Source: Owenia fusiformis
Taxonomy: Eukaryota; Annelida; Polychaeta; Sabellida; Oweniidae
Direction: 5' to 3'
Assembly (NCBI GenBank): GCA_903813345.2
Contig: CAIIXF020000003.1
Coordinates: forward strand, 6,969,815-7,033,814
Length of the DNA stretch: 64,000 bases
Shown here: positions 10,916-24,200 of the stretch, piece by piece
How the letters are laid out: each line of letters starts with the position of its first letter
How positions within the stretch are numbered: position 1 is the first letter of the stretch
Program-made: the position numbers and the translations under genes
The notes under the pieces: model-generated
What the model was told of the DNA's origin: nothing
The model's database searches: none
Seen by the model: the letters and a program-made list of their open reading frames with translations, nothing else

Positions 10916-13900
10916 AAAAAATTGTGTTAAATAGACGCAAAAATGTCCAGAGCAAGTGCAAATTATACAATATACAACAAGAATATTGTACAAGATATCC
11001 AAGATACCAATAGTCAGATAAATGTCATACAGAAGTGTCATATCCAATGGCTGTCCATATAAGGCAGTGTTTTGCCATAATGAAGCACTGACTCCAAGTA
11101 CATGTAGATACATCTAACACTACCTTAAAATACTCATACCATATGTTTGTTTTATATTATGTTGTACCACATATGGTCTTGCATCATATAGAGTTGGACC
11201 ATTATATACAGTGTAATACCATGTAAGGAGTTGTACCATACACAGTACCATATACATACTTACCATATATGGACTTAAAATGGTGTTGTTTCATATTAGA
11301 GTTAAGAACATATATGGTTATACAAGAACATAAAAGTTCAGAAAAATTTCCTAATTGTTTTCTCGTTTTGTACCACAAATAAGAATTGAATGCCTATGGC
11401 AGAATAAGATGCAATTGATGTTTTGCATCAAAAATTGCCTCAATATTGCCTCAATTTTTTTCTACTGAGTATAAATAAATGTGCAATTTATCATCGAAGA
11501 GATCATTTACTTTATCATGAGAGTTCAGATTTGGGCTTACATTCAAACCAGTGATATTACCAATGTTAGATTGTGCTGTATAGTCTTATATACCAAAGAC
11601 ACATATAGCATTGATAGTCTTGTATCATGCCTGCATCCCCCCCCCTTACTTCTATTTATAAATCAATGTTTCAGATAGTGAAACCGAAGGGGGTTAATAC
11701 GTGGGAGTAACCAAAGAAGTTTTAATTCAAAACTTGAATCGGGTCATGCTCTCCATCCCCATCCTTCCATCATTCCCCCTTCCTCAATCATTCCTCCCCC
11801 AGGAGTGATAAGGGATGAAGGGGGATTTGAAACACTCAGTGCTTTACAGTTGTACTTCTAGTCTTGATTTGAGTATCTCATCTGCCATTTTCCAATTTTC
11901 TATTAATGCACACATGATTTAGGGGTGCGTATCGCAAAATATTGATGCAAGACTAGCCCAATGCAAACAGTAAATATATAATCTCCAAATGGAGAGGCCA
12001 GGTATATGGAAGGAACAAGTTGATGATGTCTGACTCCTGCATCTGGGGAATGATCAATTTTAGCATTATTTAATAACGTATTGTATATAAAAATTATTTT
12101 AATCTGGTAAAGATAGAATATGCATAGATTGTATAGACCTATTGTACATTGTGATGACCTATTGTATTGTACTTAAGTTAGTAGAGACCTATTGTATTTA
12201 AGTGAATAGTACAGGAGAATCACAAGCCATTATTTCCAATCAGAACAATACCAGTATCTCATTGAAAAATATTCAGATATTTGAACAGAATAAAGCTGGT
12301 ATTTCATGTCATATTTAAATTTTAATAGTACATCTTGTGTTATGTATTTATCAATTATTATTGTTTATGTATATATGTTTAGTAAGTAGAATGTACTTCA
12401 GGGTCCAATAAGTTAATGGAAAATACGATACTTACCCACAATTTTTTAGTATTATATTGTGTTTATGATGGGAGAGGGGGATTTTTAAAATTCTTGCATA
12501 TTTACATTATTACATTATACTGGGACCATAACTGAATTGTTCAAAATGTGGACATTAAGCTGTGACCAAAATGTTGCTTAAAACGGTTATTAAACAAAAT
12601 ATTATTGAAACTTTTGTGTAGTGATACTGAAACAGAACTTCACCACTCACATTTATATTTTTATTTTTTTGAAGTCAAAAACACTTACATCAATGAAATA
12701 ACTAATTTAAGTTTCTTTTTTTTGAAGATTTTATTTGTCACTCTTGTATTGCCTAATTTTGTAGTTTTAGAGTGTTTTCCGCAAACTTATTGGTCACCCT
12801 CGTATGTGCAAACAAAGGTCCTTATGTATTCCTTTTTATTTGTGACCACATATTCATATTGCATATAAACTCTCAGGTAGTGAATAATGTAAAAATATTC
12901 AAGTATTATCTAATGCATGTTGACGTTAAAGTGATTCTTTTGAGAAAAATTTGCACAATTTTGGCAGTTTTTCGACTCGAGACAAAAGATACATCAAAAT
13001 AAAATTGAGGAGATATTTCTCTTCTGTCAGTGCTTTGACTGCAATATTTTGACCAATTTGGAAAGCATTTATCAAGATATTTCGACACATGTCCACATTA
13101 TTTTGACATGTACTGTATTAGGAATATTTTAAATTTGTATTGATACAACTTTCTCTGAGTACGAGAAAGCATAAATTTACTAAGAATTAAAATATGAAAA
13201 GAAATAAAAATATCTTTGAAAACTGTGCAGTTTTTCTCAAGTGGATACTCTATTTATTATGGGAGTCATGGGAAAAATGTAACATGTGAATGTGTGTTGA
13301 ATTCATGAATGGCATGTTTCTAACCATTGTGGCAGCTCTAAAAAAATGTCACATAATTACCCAAATACATGACATTTTAATATATACTCCCAGGAAATAT
13401 CTAATTGTTAGAGATTTTCCAGTTAGGTGATTTAGAAAACAGAAAAATGTAAAATAAAAATGTAAATATAAATTATAGAATAACCTGACAATTCAGAGTT
13501 TTAGAAGTGTATAACAAACTTGAAGGATATACTTAAAAATGAAAAACGACATTTTACTCATGAGTTGAGTTCAACCAATCAAAATTGAGGGATAACACAA
13601 AGTACACATTCTCCGAGTATATTTTATTGAGCAAGGTAAAATACTAGAAGAAATGAAATTATTTGGAGAATAGTACAATTGTGTTTTATCATTTTATAAA
13701 AGAGTGGCTTAGATTTAGATTTCATACCTAAATGTACATCATCTATATGTTAATTATCTATGAAATACAGAAATAGGAAATTATACTATTAAATTAGATG
13801 TTTTCTTTCGTGTTCATATTTGGGTTTTTTCAAACACAGTTTTTTTTATCTCATCAATTTTTTATTTGAGTGGGGTTCATTAGTCTCAAAACGCTAAAGA

Positions 13901-15288
13901 ATTCATAAGTACATTGTTCTCCATGACATCATCATTTCATTTTGAAATTTCTGGTTTCCATGGTTTCAACAGAGGCTTTGGGAAGAAATGTCTGAGTTCA
14001 AAATGTCCCAATTTCTAAATAAAGGACCCATGGTCCTGTGCTCAGCTCACACAGTTTGGAACCTTCAGAGGAATGTATATCCTGACTTTCAAACAAAAAT
14101 ATTGATTTGGATTTGTAGTCTCGAACTTTGAGAAACTTAGATAGCACAATTGTGTGACCTAGTTTGATGACTTTTGACCTTGAAGATTTTACTTATTCAG
14201 AGCTCAGTAAGGTCTTCTGATTAAGCTGACCAAAATTTACATCCAAAAATCAATTTGAAAAATAAACTTTTGACCTTTCGAAGGTCATGTAAAGGTCAAA
14301 TCCTAAAACTAATGTCAGATTTGAACTCCTGGCAACTTGTAGATGATTTTCAAAAAAAGTTTGGTCAAATTGAAGCAAGTTGAAAAATAACTTATTTTTA
14401 CTGTTTTTTGACGTCAAATATCTCAAAAACGGTAAAAATTTGATGCTGACATATATTGAGCAATATGTAGGGAATGCTTCAATCTAGTACTGATGTAATT
14501 CATTGCAAGAAATGATCAAGTGTAAGGCAAACTGAGAAACTTGTCAATCACAAAACCTTCCTTTGACTTTATACATGAGAAAGTTTCCTGAACATGACTA
14601 CTTTTTGTCAAATTTTATAGAGTAAACACCAAAAACTAATTCCAAGAGCTTTTAAATCTTCAGAGGACATAAGTTGCATATACAGCAACTACTACAAGTT
14701 ATTTGAAAGTTCTACTTCAACAAAGTGTCTAGAATTTACAGAACATTTGACTTCTCTACGTCAAAATCAGCAATTTCTCGGAAACCGCGCAAACTTGGGA
14801 AATGGCAATCATAGGTCAAAAAGGCATTATGGATATGCATAAATGAATGTGGATATGACTCAATCCGAATAGCAGTTTTAATTTATATGGCTATTGTTGA
14901 TGGATGGACGGACGGACCAACGGCCGTACGGACGCCTGGTCGATCCCATAGGCCATTGTTAAATCCAAAAATAAGAGTATTAGAGTTTGGTATGAATTTA
15001 TTTTCTTATTTTCAAAGAACAGATGTTCTCAAAAAAGCTGAAAATAAAGTTATTTATGAATACTGATTATTCAAAAATCTCTCAATGTGAAGACTTTCTT
15101 TGTTCTAGTATTGTCATCTCCCATTGATTCAGTATTAAGAAATCATCTTTGATAGCACAATATCTCATACAACCGAGCTCCATCATTTTAATTTTCAAGA
15201 GTTCATTGCTTTTCCACACCAATCAAGCTGCTTTGAAGAATATTCTTTTACCTCAAGAAATTCCTGATTGTGCCTTGTCTTGAAAGCA
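10916..15288. other. gene-poor intergenic stretch
   Basis: Between the 3' ends of syntrophin (+) and MCAT (-). No exon with conserved coding content is visible. 11120-11330 is rich in ACCATATATGG-like half palindromes. Roughly 13860-14955 looks like an old dispersed repeat ending in GGACGGACGGAC (about 14905-14935), a signature shared with other repeats in this window. Confidence 0.5.
14282..14298 (+). promoter_or_regulatory. DR5-type nuclear-receptor motif, unproven
   Basis: AGGTCA-TGTAA-AGGTCA is a perfect direct repeat with 5-bp spacing, the form bound by RAR/RXR heterodimers. It lies inside the probable dispersed repeat and far from a promoter, so it may be accidental. Confidence 0.3.
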
Positions 15289-18200
15289 TTAAACACTAAT
15301 TGCATGATATCTCGTATGTGCTTTACCATTCACAACTTTTAATACAGTCCCTAGTTGTTTTCCCGGACCAACCTCATAAGTATCAGGAAACTCTTGTTTT
15401 ACATCTCTAGCATACATATAATGTAATGTCTGCTCCCAGAGTACAGGTTTAACAATCTGATCCACTAAGCTTTTCTTAATCACTGCTGGTTTAGGGTATC
15501 GTTTCCCAGTAACGTTTGAGTACACATTAACGAGAGGTTCTTCGAAATGGACCTTTTGAATTGCTTTTTGAAGTGGTTCTTTTGCTGGCCGCATGAGATT
15601 TGTGTGAAAGGCACCACTGACTGGAAGAGGTTTGAGACGACGAAGACTGAAATCTTTACGAACAGAGTCCTTTTTTAACCAATCGAGAGCCTGAAAATCC
15701 AAACTGTTACTATAGAAAACATTAAAAGGAGACATCATTTAAGGAAAGTGTCTCGTTTCAAGACCTGTAAATCAGAATTATTATGTTACACACCAAATCT
15801 TTATGCACATGTATTTTTTAGGAAATTAAGAGCCTGAATATCAAATCTTTCGTATTTTGGATTTTTAAGACTCAATTATGTATTATGATAAAATTCGTAA
15901 CTACATGTACAGTACATACATTTTTATGAAACAATTCAATTGTTCTCTCAATATGATACCTGCAAGTCTGCTATATATTAAAAAATAAATAAGGAGTACA
16001 TATTTTATAAAAATGAAAAGTCATCATATAAAAACCTACTTGTTGATGACCTCCTATCACTTTACAATTGGAGTAAAGGTAGTTAGCAATAGAACACACG
16101 GGGTCTTGTACATCATGAAACTCCTTTATATACTCCCTTGCAGTCTTCATGGCAAACTTTAGCTTGGAGTCGGCACCTGTTTTATAAAAAGAATTTTTTT
16201 TTTTATTATTATTATTTTTTTTTTATATGGTGATCTATTTATTTCATGAATCTTATTTTACATCAGATGGCTTTCCAATCGCCAAAAAGGCATTATAGGC
16301 CAAGATAAAAAGAAATCAACAATGATCTCAGTCACCTGATCTAACATGTATTTAGAGGTTATGTCGCTATCGTTGCATATATGCCCCAGGTTTTCAGCGA
16401 TATATGGCCCGACCTTGGGAAGGACATTGATCACTGAGAACAGAAAGTAAGCGAGTGCAGGCTTTTCAAAAATTGTATTCGCCCGCTGTCTTGTGAACAG
16501 AAATCTAAATCATAAAATAAAATTTTACAATATCTAAAATGTGAACTTGATTGAAGTAGTTTTTTTGCAGCTGAAGATTTGTAGTCTTGCATTAAGTCTT
16601 TGAAACTCCACTTTTATTATTATTTGTTGCAAGTTCTTCAGATGTTCACAAGGGCTTGATTCAAGACTACCTTGCATATTGTAAAGTGTATAATTACCTA
16701 CGAAGACAGACATCAAACCACTAGGTGTCTCTAGTGATGCTTCCTGCATTGCACTTGCTCGTACTTTGATGATCTCTAGAGCTAGAAACAGAGAAAAATA
16801 TTCATTGTATCTTAAGTGGCTGCAAAGTTCTAATTTTTACAGGTTAGCTAGAAAATGGTCAAAATATGGCACTGTTTGATGATATTAATCAAGTAAATGT
16901 AAATGATTCTTCTTGTGAATCCAAGCGTGTTTAGAAGATATCAAGTGCACATAACTATACAATGAATTTTATAAAAGATGGGTCACTGAAAGGTAAGCCT
17001 ATTTCTCTTGGTAAATTCCTGATGGATTCTTAATAACTGCGTACAATATTATTTACGGTTTTGATATTCTCCTCAGTTTTACCTGATTTAGGATGACCAG
17101 TACATAACTTTCGAGAAATACCTACAGTTTCTTTGAGTTTTTAATCAATCAATTAATGTTGATACACAGTCTAATTTTACTTGGGAATAGTTGTTTTATT
17201 TTCACTGCACTATATCCGTGTTCCTTCCATAGTCTTTCTATTATTTTGTTCTATGACATTGCCATGATAGCTGGGGCATATTAACATTTTCAATTCATAC
17301 ATTTTTAAAATCAGAATATCTTTGCAAGAAATTTTACATATTTCCAGGTTTTATGCAAATTATGTCGATTTATCATTACGCCCTATATGTTAAAGTGAGA
17401 TGCTGGTGACATCTTTTATTCAAGTAAAAGTGTACAATTAATATTACATAGCTAGATTGCAACTTCATGTTTTCATTTGGTATGCAAAGTATGATTTTGA
17501 ATCAAAATTGATTTAATAAAAAGGTATATTTAAAAAAAAACAGTTGGAATCCTGATCTGCTTATGATGTCACACTCTGGTGAGTTCATCTTATCCATAAG
17601 GCTGTATGCCAGATATATTACTGATAAGTACTACAAAATCACTAGTTTATAGATTCAGTCTAGTACCAATTCATTAAAGTGTGACAGCGCTAGTATAAAC
17701 ATAACTAATTGGCATGAAGCATGCTAACTTCAAGTGATAAATAATTTGTAATTTTGCACAGATGGGTGTTTAGACTCAAATGCAAATGAAGTGAAACACG
17801 ACAGGCTCAAAGTGTATAATTAGTTTTACAATATGAATTGATTTTCCAAAACGAACCAGGCCTACTTCTAACTGAACAAAAATGCAGTCATGGAAAAATG
17901 TAAGTTATATAAATTATCGATGATTACAATTTATCAGTATTTTTTATCATCACTGTAATAAATAAAAAAAACAGCCAACCATTATAATGGCAATAATATA
18001 ACATGCATATTAAGTTTGTGAAAGACTGGTGTATTGCTTTCAGAAATTGCTATTAGCCTGTGTGGTGTCTACTGCGTTTTATGTCATAATGTACCATCTT
18101 ATGAAACCGGGATCTGTCATTATGTATTCGAAACCAAGAGGAACAAATATTTACAATATGACTAAATCAAATGCTATTATCAGAAATGATGGGGAGCAAA

Positions 18201-21200
18201 GCATATTGGACGCAGAAGATCGCCATATTCGTAATACCCTGAATATGCACGCTTCAGGTGATAACCCTTTTATTCAATATTATCCTGTATCAACAGACCA
18301 AATAATCCCAAAGAAACCGGAAATTATAACGATCCTAGCATGGACTGCTGCAAATGGCGGCTCAAGACAATTCTCTTCTAGCTATAGAAATTGTCCACAG
18401 CCCAATTGTGAGTTAGTACGAAACAAGAGTCTCATAAGAACAACTGATGCAGTCATTTTTAGTCATTTCAACAGAAGAAACGAGATCCCACCATATCACC
18501 CTGCGTCACAAAAATGGCTGTTTGTAACGCACGAAGCACCTGGTAAACATAGGATAGGAGCTATGAACTTAACAAAATGGAATTATCACGTAAATCTCAC
18601 GATAGCAGCAAATCCCGATGCAGACTTATATGTGCCATATGGGTACTACTACAAAGAGGAAAGTGATTTCACGCTACCAATGTATCCAAATAGGACCAAG
18701 CCAGCAGCCTGGCTGGTGAGCCATTGTCATACAGACAGTCAGAGAGAGCTCTATGTACTTGAAATTATGAAACATATTCATATTGATGTCTACGGCAAAT
18801 GTGGAGCTTCTTGCCCAAATGACTGCTGGAATTATATAGGTAAGCTAGAACAATCTTTTCTTGTACTTGTCTCACTTTCCCCAGCCAGTCTTATATGAGG
18901 AGTTAGATAGGAAAACAAAAGCCAAAATGTCTCAGGCTCAATGCAACATGATGAGAAATGCATGTCTATAGCCAGGGAGGATTCAGGGGGTGTCAGTGAA
19001 CCCTCCTCCCTTGGCCAAAGGTTATTTCAAAATCATGCAGTTTTTCACAATGCTGAGCACTTTTCATCAAGTGATTTTTGGCCAAAATGGTCAAATGTGA
19101 ACCCCCCGCTGGAAGTTTTTAAAAAGTGAGCCCCCTTGGCAAAAGCTGGCTACAGGTCTAGAATGTCTTTCTCTTCTCCCTTCAATAAGTTATTCAATGA
19201 ATTCAAAGTACAACAAACACACCAATTATTTTACTTAGAGACCAACTTTTAAAAACAGATTATAAGAGCAGAACAAGTATTAAAAAATTAATGACAGCAC
19301 ATTTTTGATTATTATAATCAGTAACCATTATGAATTAAAACATTCTGACAATTGTTTATGTGCTGTAGTACCTCACTGTGCTGTACTGCTCTTTACTGCA
19401 CTGTACTGTACTGTACTGCAGCATGCCATATCCTACTGCACTGCACTGCACTGTTTTGTAATATACTAAACTGTAGCACTTTACTTTCCAGAAAACAACT
19501 ACATTTTTTACATATCATTTGAGAACAGTGACTGTGAAGGATATATCACAGAGAAGCTGTGGGCAAATGCATTTAAACACAATCTCATACCAATTGTTAG
19601 AGGGCGAAGGTCAGGATATGAGAAATATTTACCCCCAGGATCGTATATTCATACAAATGATTTTGAAACTGTTGAGAGCCTGACGCAACATTTACACCAA
19701 GTTTATCAAAATGCTACTTTGTACGAGTCATATTTTCTGTGGAGAAGAAAATACAAATTTGGAGAAATAACTGGAGGAAAGAAAATGAATTGTATGGTCT
19801 GCAAGTTACTGCATGAAAGCTGGTACTGGAAGCCTCAAAGCTGGGATCTCGCAACCTGGTGGGCATCAGAACAGTCATGTTATTTTCCTAATACTACACA
19901 TAATGACTACCTTTCTTTCAACAGCTCAATGATCTAGGATTAAAAAAATAAATATTGAAAAAAATGTTGAATGAATTACGTAATAATACCATAATTATCC
20001 CACCGAATGAAGTTCGAGAGGGATATAGGAAAGCCGTCCGTCCGTCCGTCCGTCTGTTTGTCCGGGCGATAACTCAAATACCGTTTCATGGATTTGATTC
20101 AAATTTTATAGGCTTATGCCTTATGGGTGTAGGACCTCTGCTCGAGAAGGAATTTTCAATATGGCCACTGAATTCAAAATGGCGGCCATTTTTCGTAAAA
20201 AATGTAATCTTTAATAACTCAAATACTAGTTTGCGGATTTGGTTCAAATTTTATATGCTGATGCCAAGGGACACAGTAGATATGTTCGAGTAAAAATTTT
20301 CAAGATGGCGGCTAGATTTCAAAATGGCGGCCATTTTTCGTAAAAAAACTTAAATACCAGTGAACGGATTTGGTTCAAATTGTATATGATGATGCCAAGG
20401 GACACAGTAGATCTGTTCGAGTTACAATTTTCAAGATGGCCACTGAATTTCAAAATGGCGGCCATTTTTCGTAAAAAAAACGTAATCTCTGGTAACTCAA
20501 ATACCAGTGAACGGATTTGGTTCAAATTTTATATGATGATGCCCAGGGACAAAGCAGCTTCGCTCAAGATGAGATTTTCAAGATGGCCACTGATTGTCAA
20601 AATGGCGGCCTTTTTTCGTAAAAAAAACGTAATCTTTGATAACTCAAATACCAGTGAATGGATTTGGCTCAAATTTTATATGATGATGCCTAGGGACAAA
20701 GGAGATCTGTTCGAGAAGGAATTTTCAAGATGGCGGCTGAATTTCAAAATGGACGCCATTTTTCGTAAAAAATGTAATCGTTGATAACTCAAATACCAGT
20801 GAACAGATTTGGCTCATTTTTATATGATGATTCCTAGGGACACAGTCGATCTGTTCGAGAAAATTTTTTCAAGATGGCGGCTGAATTTCAAAATGGTAGC
20901 CATTTTTCATAAGAAAAAACGTAATCTTTGATAAGTCAAATACCAGTGAACAGATTTGGTTCAAATTTTATATGCTGATGCCTAGAAACACAATAGCTCT
21001 GTTCGAGAAAATATTTTTTAAGATAGCCGCTGATCTTCAGAATGGCTGCCATTTTTCATTTTCGTAATCTTTGGTAACTCAACTGCCGTTCGGTGGGATT
21101 TGCTACTCCGTGGAGTTGCTGTTTTTCTAGTTAGGAATTTACTTAAAGGGAACATCTAAGATTTATTCAATTTACTTTACAGGGTGGGCCAAAAATGAAC

Positions 21201-24200
21201 TTATTTCTATTTTGCTATATTTTTTGTATAATGCATTGAATCCAAAATATATGGATTATAAATGTTCTTGCCAAATAAAAATAAATATGGACTATTTGGA
21301 CTAAATTCCAGGAAATTGGGTATTATTACTTCTTTGTTAGGCCCTATCCAGCCTCCCTAAAATACATATAAATGGAAAAGCACATCTAAGATTATGAAAT
21401 GCCCACAGAAGGTTTGGTTTGAAAGTTGGAAGAATTTCCTGAATATATTTCCATCTTGTGACTCTATAAAATGTTTATCCATGTGTGAAAAGGTATGTTT
21501 TTACCTGAATATAAGCTATAATGTAGATAAACAAATTACACAGGCATATGCAGTTAATGAGGAAATATTGGTACCACTTGGTACATTTGGGTGTCATTTG
21601 GGTTTTTATTGTTGAATTTTAAAATCTACAACTTGAACTATACTAGACTCAAATTAGTGCTATAGATGGGGTATGTGCATTAATACAAGGAAAACACAAG
21701 ATTCATATAAGTTTACACTTGATACCTGTAGAATAGCTGCCTTGTAAGCAATATATTAATTTTTTTATAATGGAATAATTTGTTAAATCATGTTATTTGT
21801 ATATTGGGGACTTGTAACAATGGTAACTGGTCAAGTCGTACCCAAGACAAGTCGTACCCAAGACAAGTCGTACCCAAGACAACTAGTACCCAAGACAACT
21901 TGTACCCAAGTATATGTTTTGTTTTGAATCAAGTGTTGGGCTGGGAATGGGTATAGATATACATATTATAATGGTGACATACAGTTCAGAATAGTTTAGC
22001 CAATAAATATATTGGTCACAGATTCAGATGTTGGAGGGAAGAGATTTATGTTTATTCCACATATTCATAATCATTGTTCACAATATTAGTGGTATTTTTG
22101 TATGTTAATGAGTGTTTGGAACAAGTATCAGATCTAATTCATCTTGAAATATGGTATTATCAAAAATATAAAGATTTTCAAAACTTGCGCCTATTTCTTA
22201 TTAAACAGATAATCTATTTAGGATTTCATATTATCAGATTAAAGAATGATAATTCTAAGAAGTCACCTTCATAAAATTAAGCAATAAAAAATATTCTAAA
22301 TAATATGAATATCAAATATTATTTTGATACTTATTCATACATGATATAATACACTTTGCATGCATGTGTTCAAATATAATCCAAAAAAGTTGAGAACAAG
22401 CCCTTCAAAGCACTTCAAAGGTAATCCAAGTTAAAACAAAATGCTTTGCTTAATCCATTGAGAAAAAATGTTTTCTAAATTCAGAAAAAAATATTGAGGC
22501 ACATTATAACATTAAACATTTTGACACAGACTCAATTTGTTTTCTTATATGCACCCATAATACAGAAAATAAATGTGGGTACGAGTTGTCTTGGGTACCA
22601 GTTGACTTGGGTACGAGTTGTCTTGGGTACAAGTTGTCTTGGGTACGAGTTGTCTTGGGTATGAATTGACTAGGAAGCATAACGATACCTTATCTTTATA
22701 TTATCTTTATCTTTATCTTTATTGGCTAATTTTTACATGCATGTATTATTATAGTTTCTTAAATGAGTTATACCACTACTTCGATAAATTTTCAATTTCT
22801 ATGTACATGTATTCCTTACCCTGCGCGCAGAGTCTAGTTAAACTACACTCTGCCGATGACGTCAGAAGGAATGACCATATAAAGAACTTCGGTCAAATTT
22901 GGCCGACGAACACTGATTGGCGCGGTGAGTTCACAGGTTTATTCTAGTTTGAAAGAGTGAAGACGAAGCTCTCTTTTACGAAGTGAAGTCAAACGAATGC
23001 AAAGGGTATGTATTCCTATTCTTATTGACTAAAATTGCCGCAAATGTTTTTTATAAAACTTTGGCAAACTTTGATTGTATTGTATATAAAGGAATAAATG
23101 TATGTATAAAAAATCTTTGTTCGTCCTATTATAGCCTTTAAAATTGATATATTTGATGAATTCTTGGACTGATTGATATAGCCTAGTCTCATAAGCAGAT
23201 ACCAGCAGGCTGTAATTTTTATAGCTAATTTCCCCAAAATTATGATATGATATATATATCGAAAGTGACTAAAGTAAAATATTCTAAAACCACAGGCTAT
23301 TTGTTACAGAAGTCAAACTCCAACCGCTGAATGCTAACGCTATCCACAAAAAGATGGAGACTATAACAATATGTCAGCTTCTGGTGGTGACATTAAAAAA
23401 CTATAATTTAGCAATTAATAGTACAAAGATCATAGGCGTAGCCAGGGGGTGTGATTGAAACCCCCCCCCCATAACCAATAAAAATACAAACAGTAGATAG
23501 AAGAAGAGCTTTAAAATGTCTTTTATTAGAAGCATCTAGCTCAGTTTTGAAGGAAGTTGCATCAATTTCTGTAAAATTCAAAAAAAAAGTTTGGGGGGTT
23601 GTTTATGCCATGATTGCAACCCCCCCCCCCCCCGACTGAAACTGAAATTTTTTGGCGATTGCACCCCCTGAAAGATATCTATGATCTTTGTAAATTCTGA
23701 GGGACACTCACCATCTTCAAAAGAAAGAACTCCAGCAAACACTAGTGCAGCATACTCTCCAACACTGAACCCTGCTGTTCCAACAGAGTTCTCAATGGCC
23801 TAAAAATACAATTAAATGCATTTGATTTTAGCAAACACTAGTGCAGCATACTCTCCAACACTGAACCCTGCTGTTCCAACACAGTTCTCAATGGCCTAAA
23901 AATACAATTAAATGCATTTGATTTTAGCAAACACTAGTGCAGCATACTCTCCAACACTGAACCCTGCTGTTCCAATACAGTTCTCAATGGCCTAAAAATA
24001 TAATTAAATGCATTTGATTTTAGCAAACACTAGTGCAGCATACTCTCCCACACTGAACCCTGCTGTTCCAACACAGTTCTCAATGGCCTAAAAATACAAT
24101 TAAATGCATTTGATTTTAGCAAACACTAGTGCAGCATACTCTCCAACACTGAACCCTGCTGTTCCAATACAGTTCTCAATGGCCTAAAAATACAATTTAA

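Larger units (their letters stand above)
21100..23711. other. rest of MCAT intron, no exon seen
   Basis: AT-rich DNA with two opposing 16-bp arrays (21832 and 22576), a CAGGGTGGGCCAAAAA mariner-like end near 21180, and two small elements (22817-23008, 23424-23692). No coding exon was recognised. Confidence 0.5.

Noticed and set aside
20319-20784. Coding frames on both strands in the 147-bp array
   Set aside because: They repeat with the DNA unit and carry no conserved protein signal.
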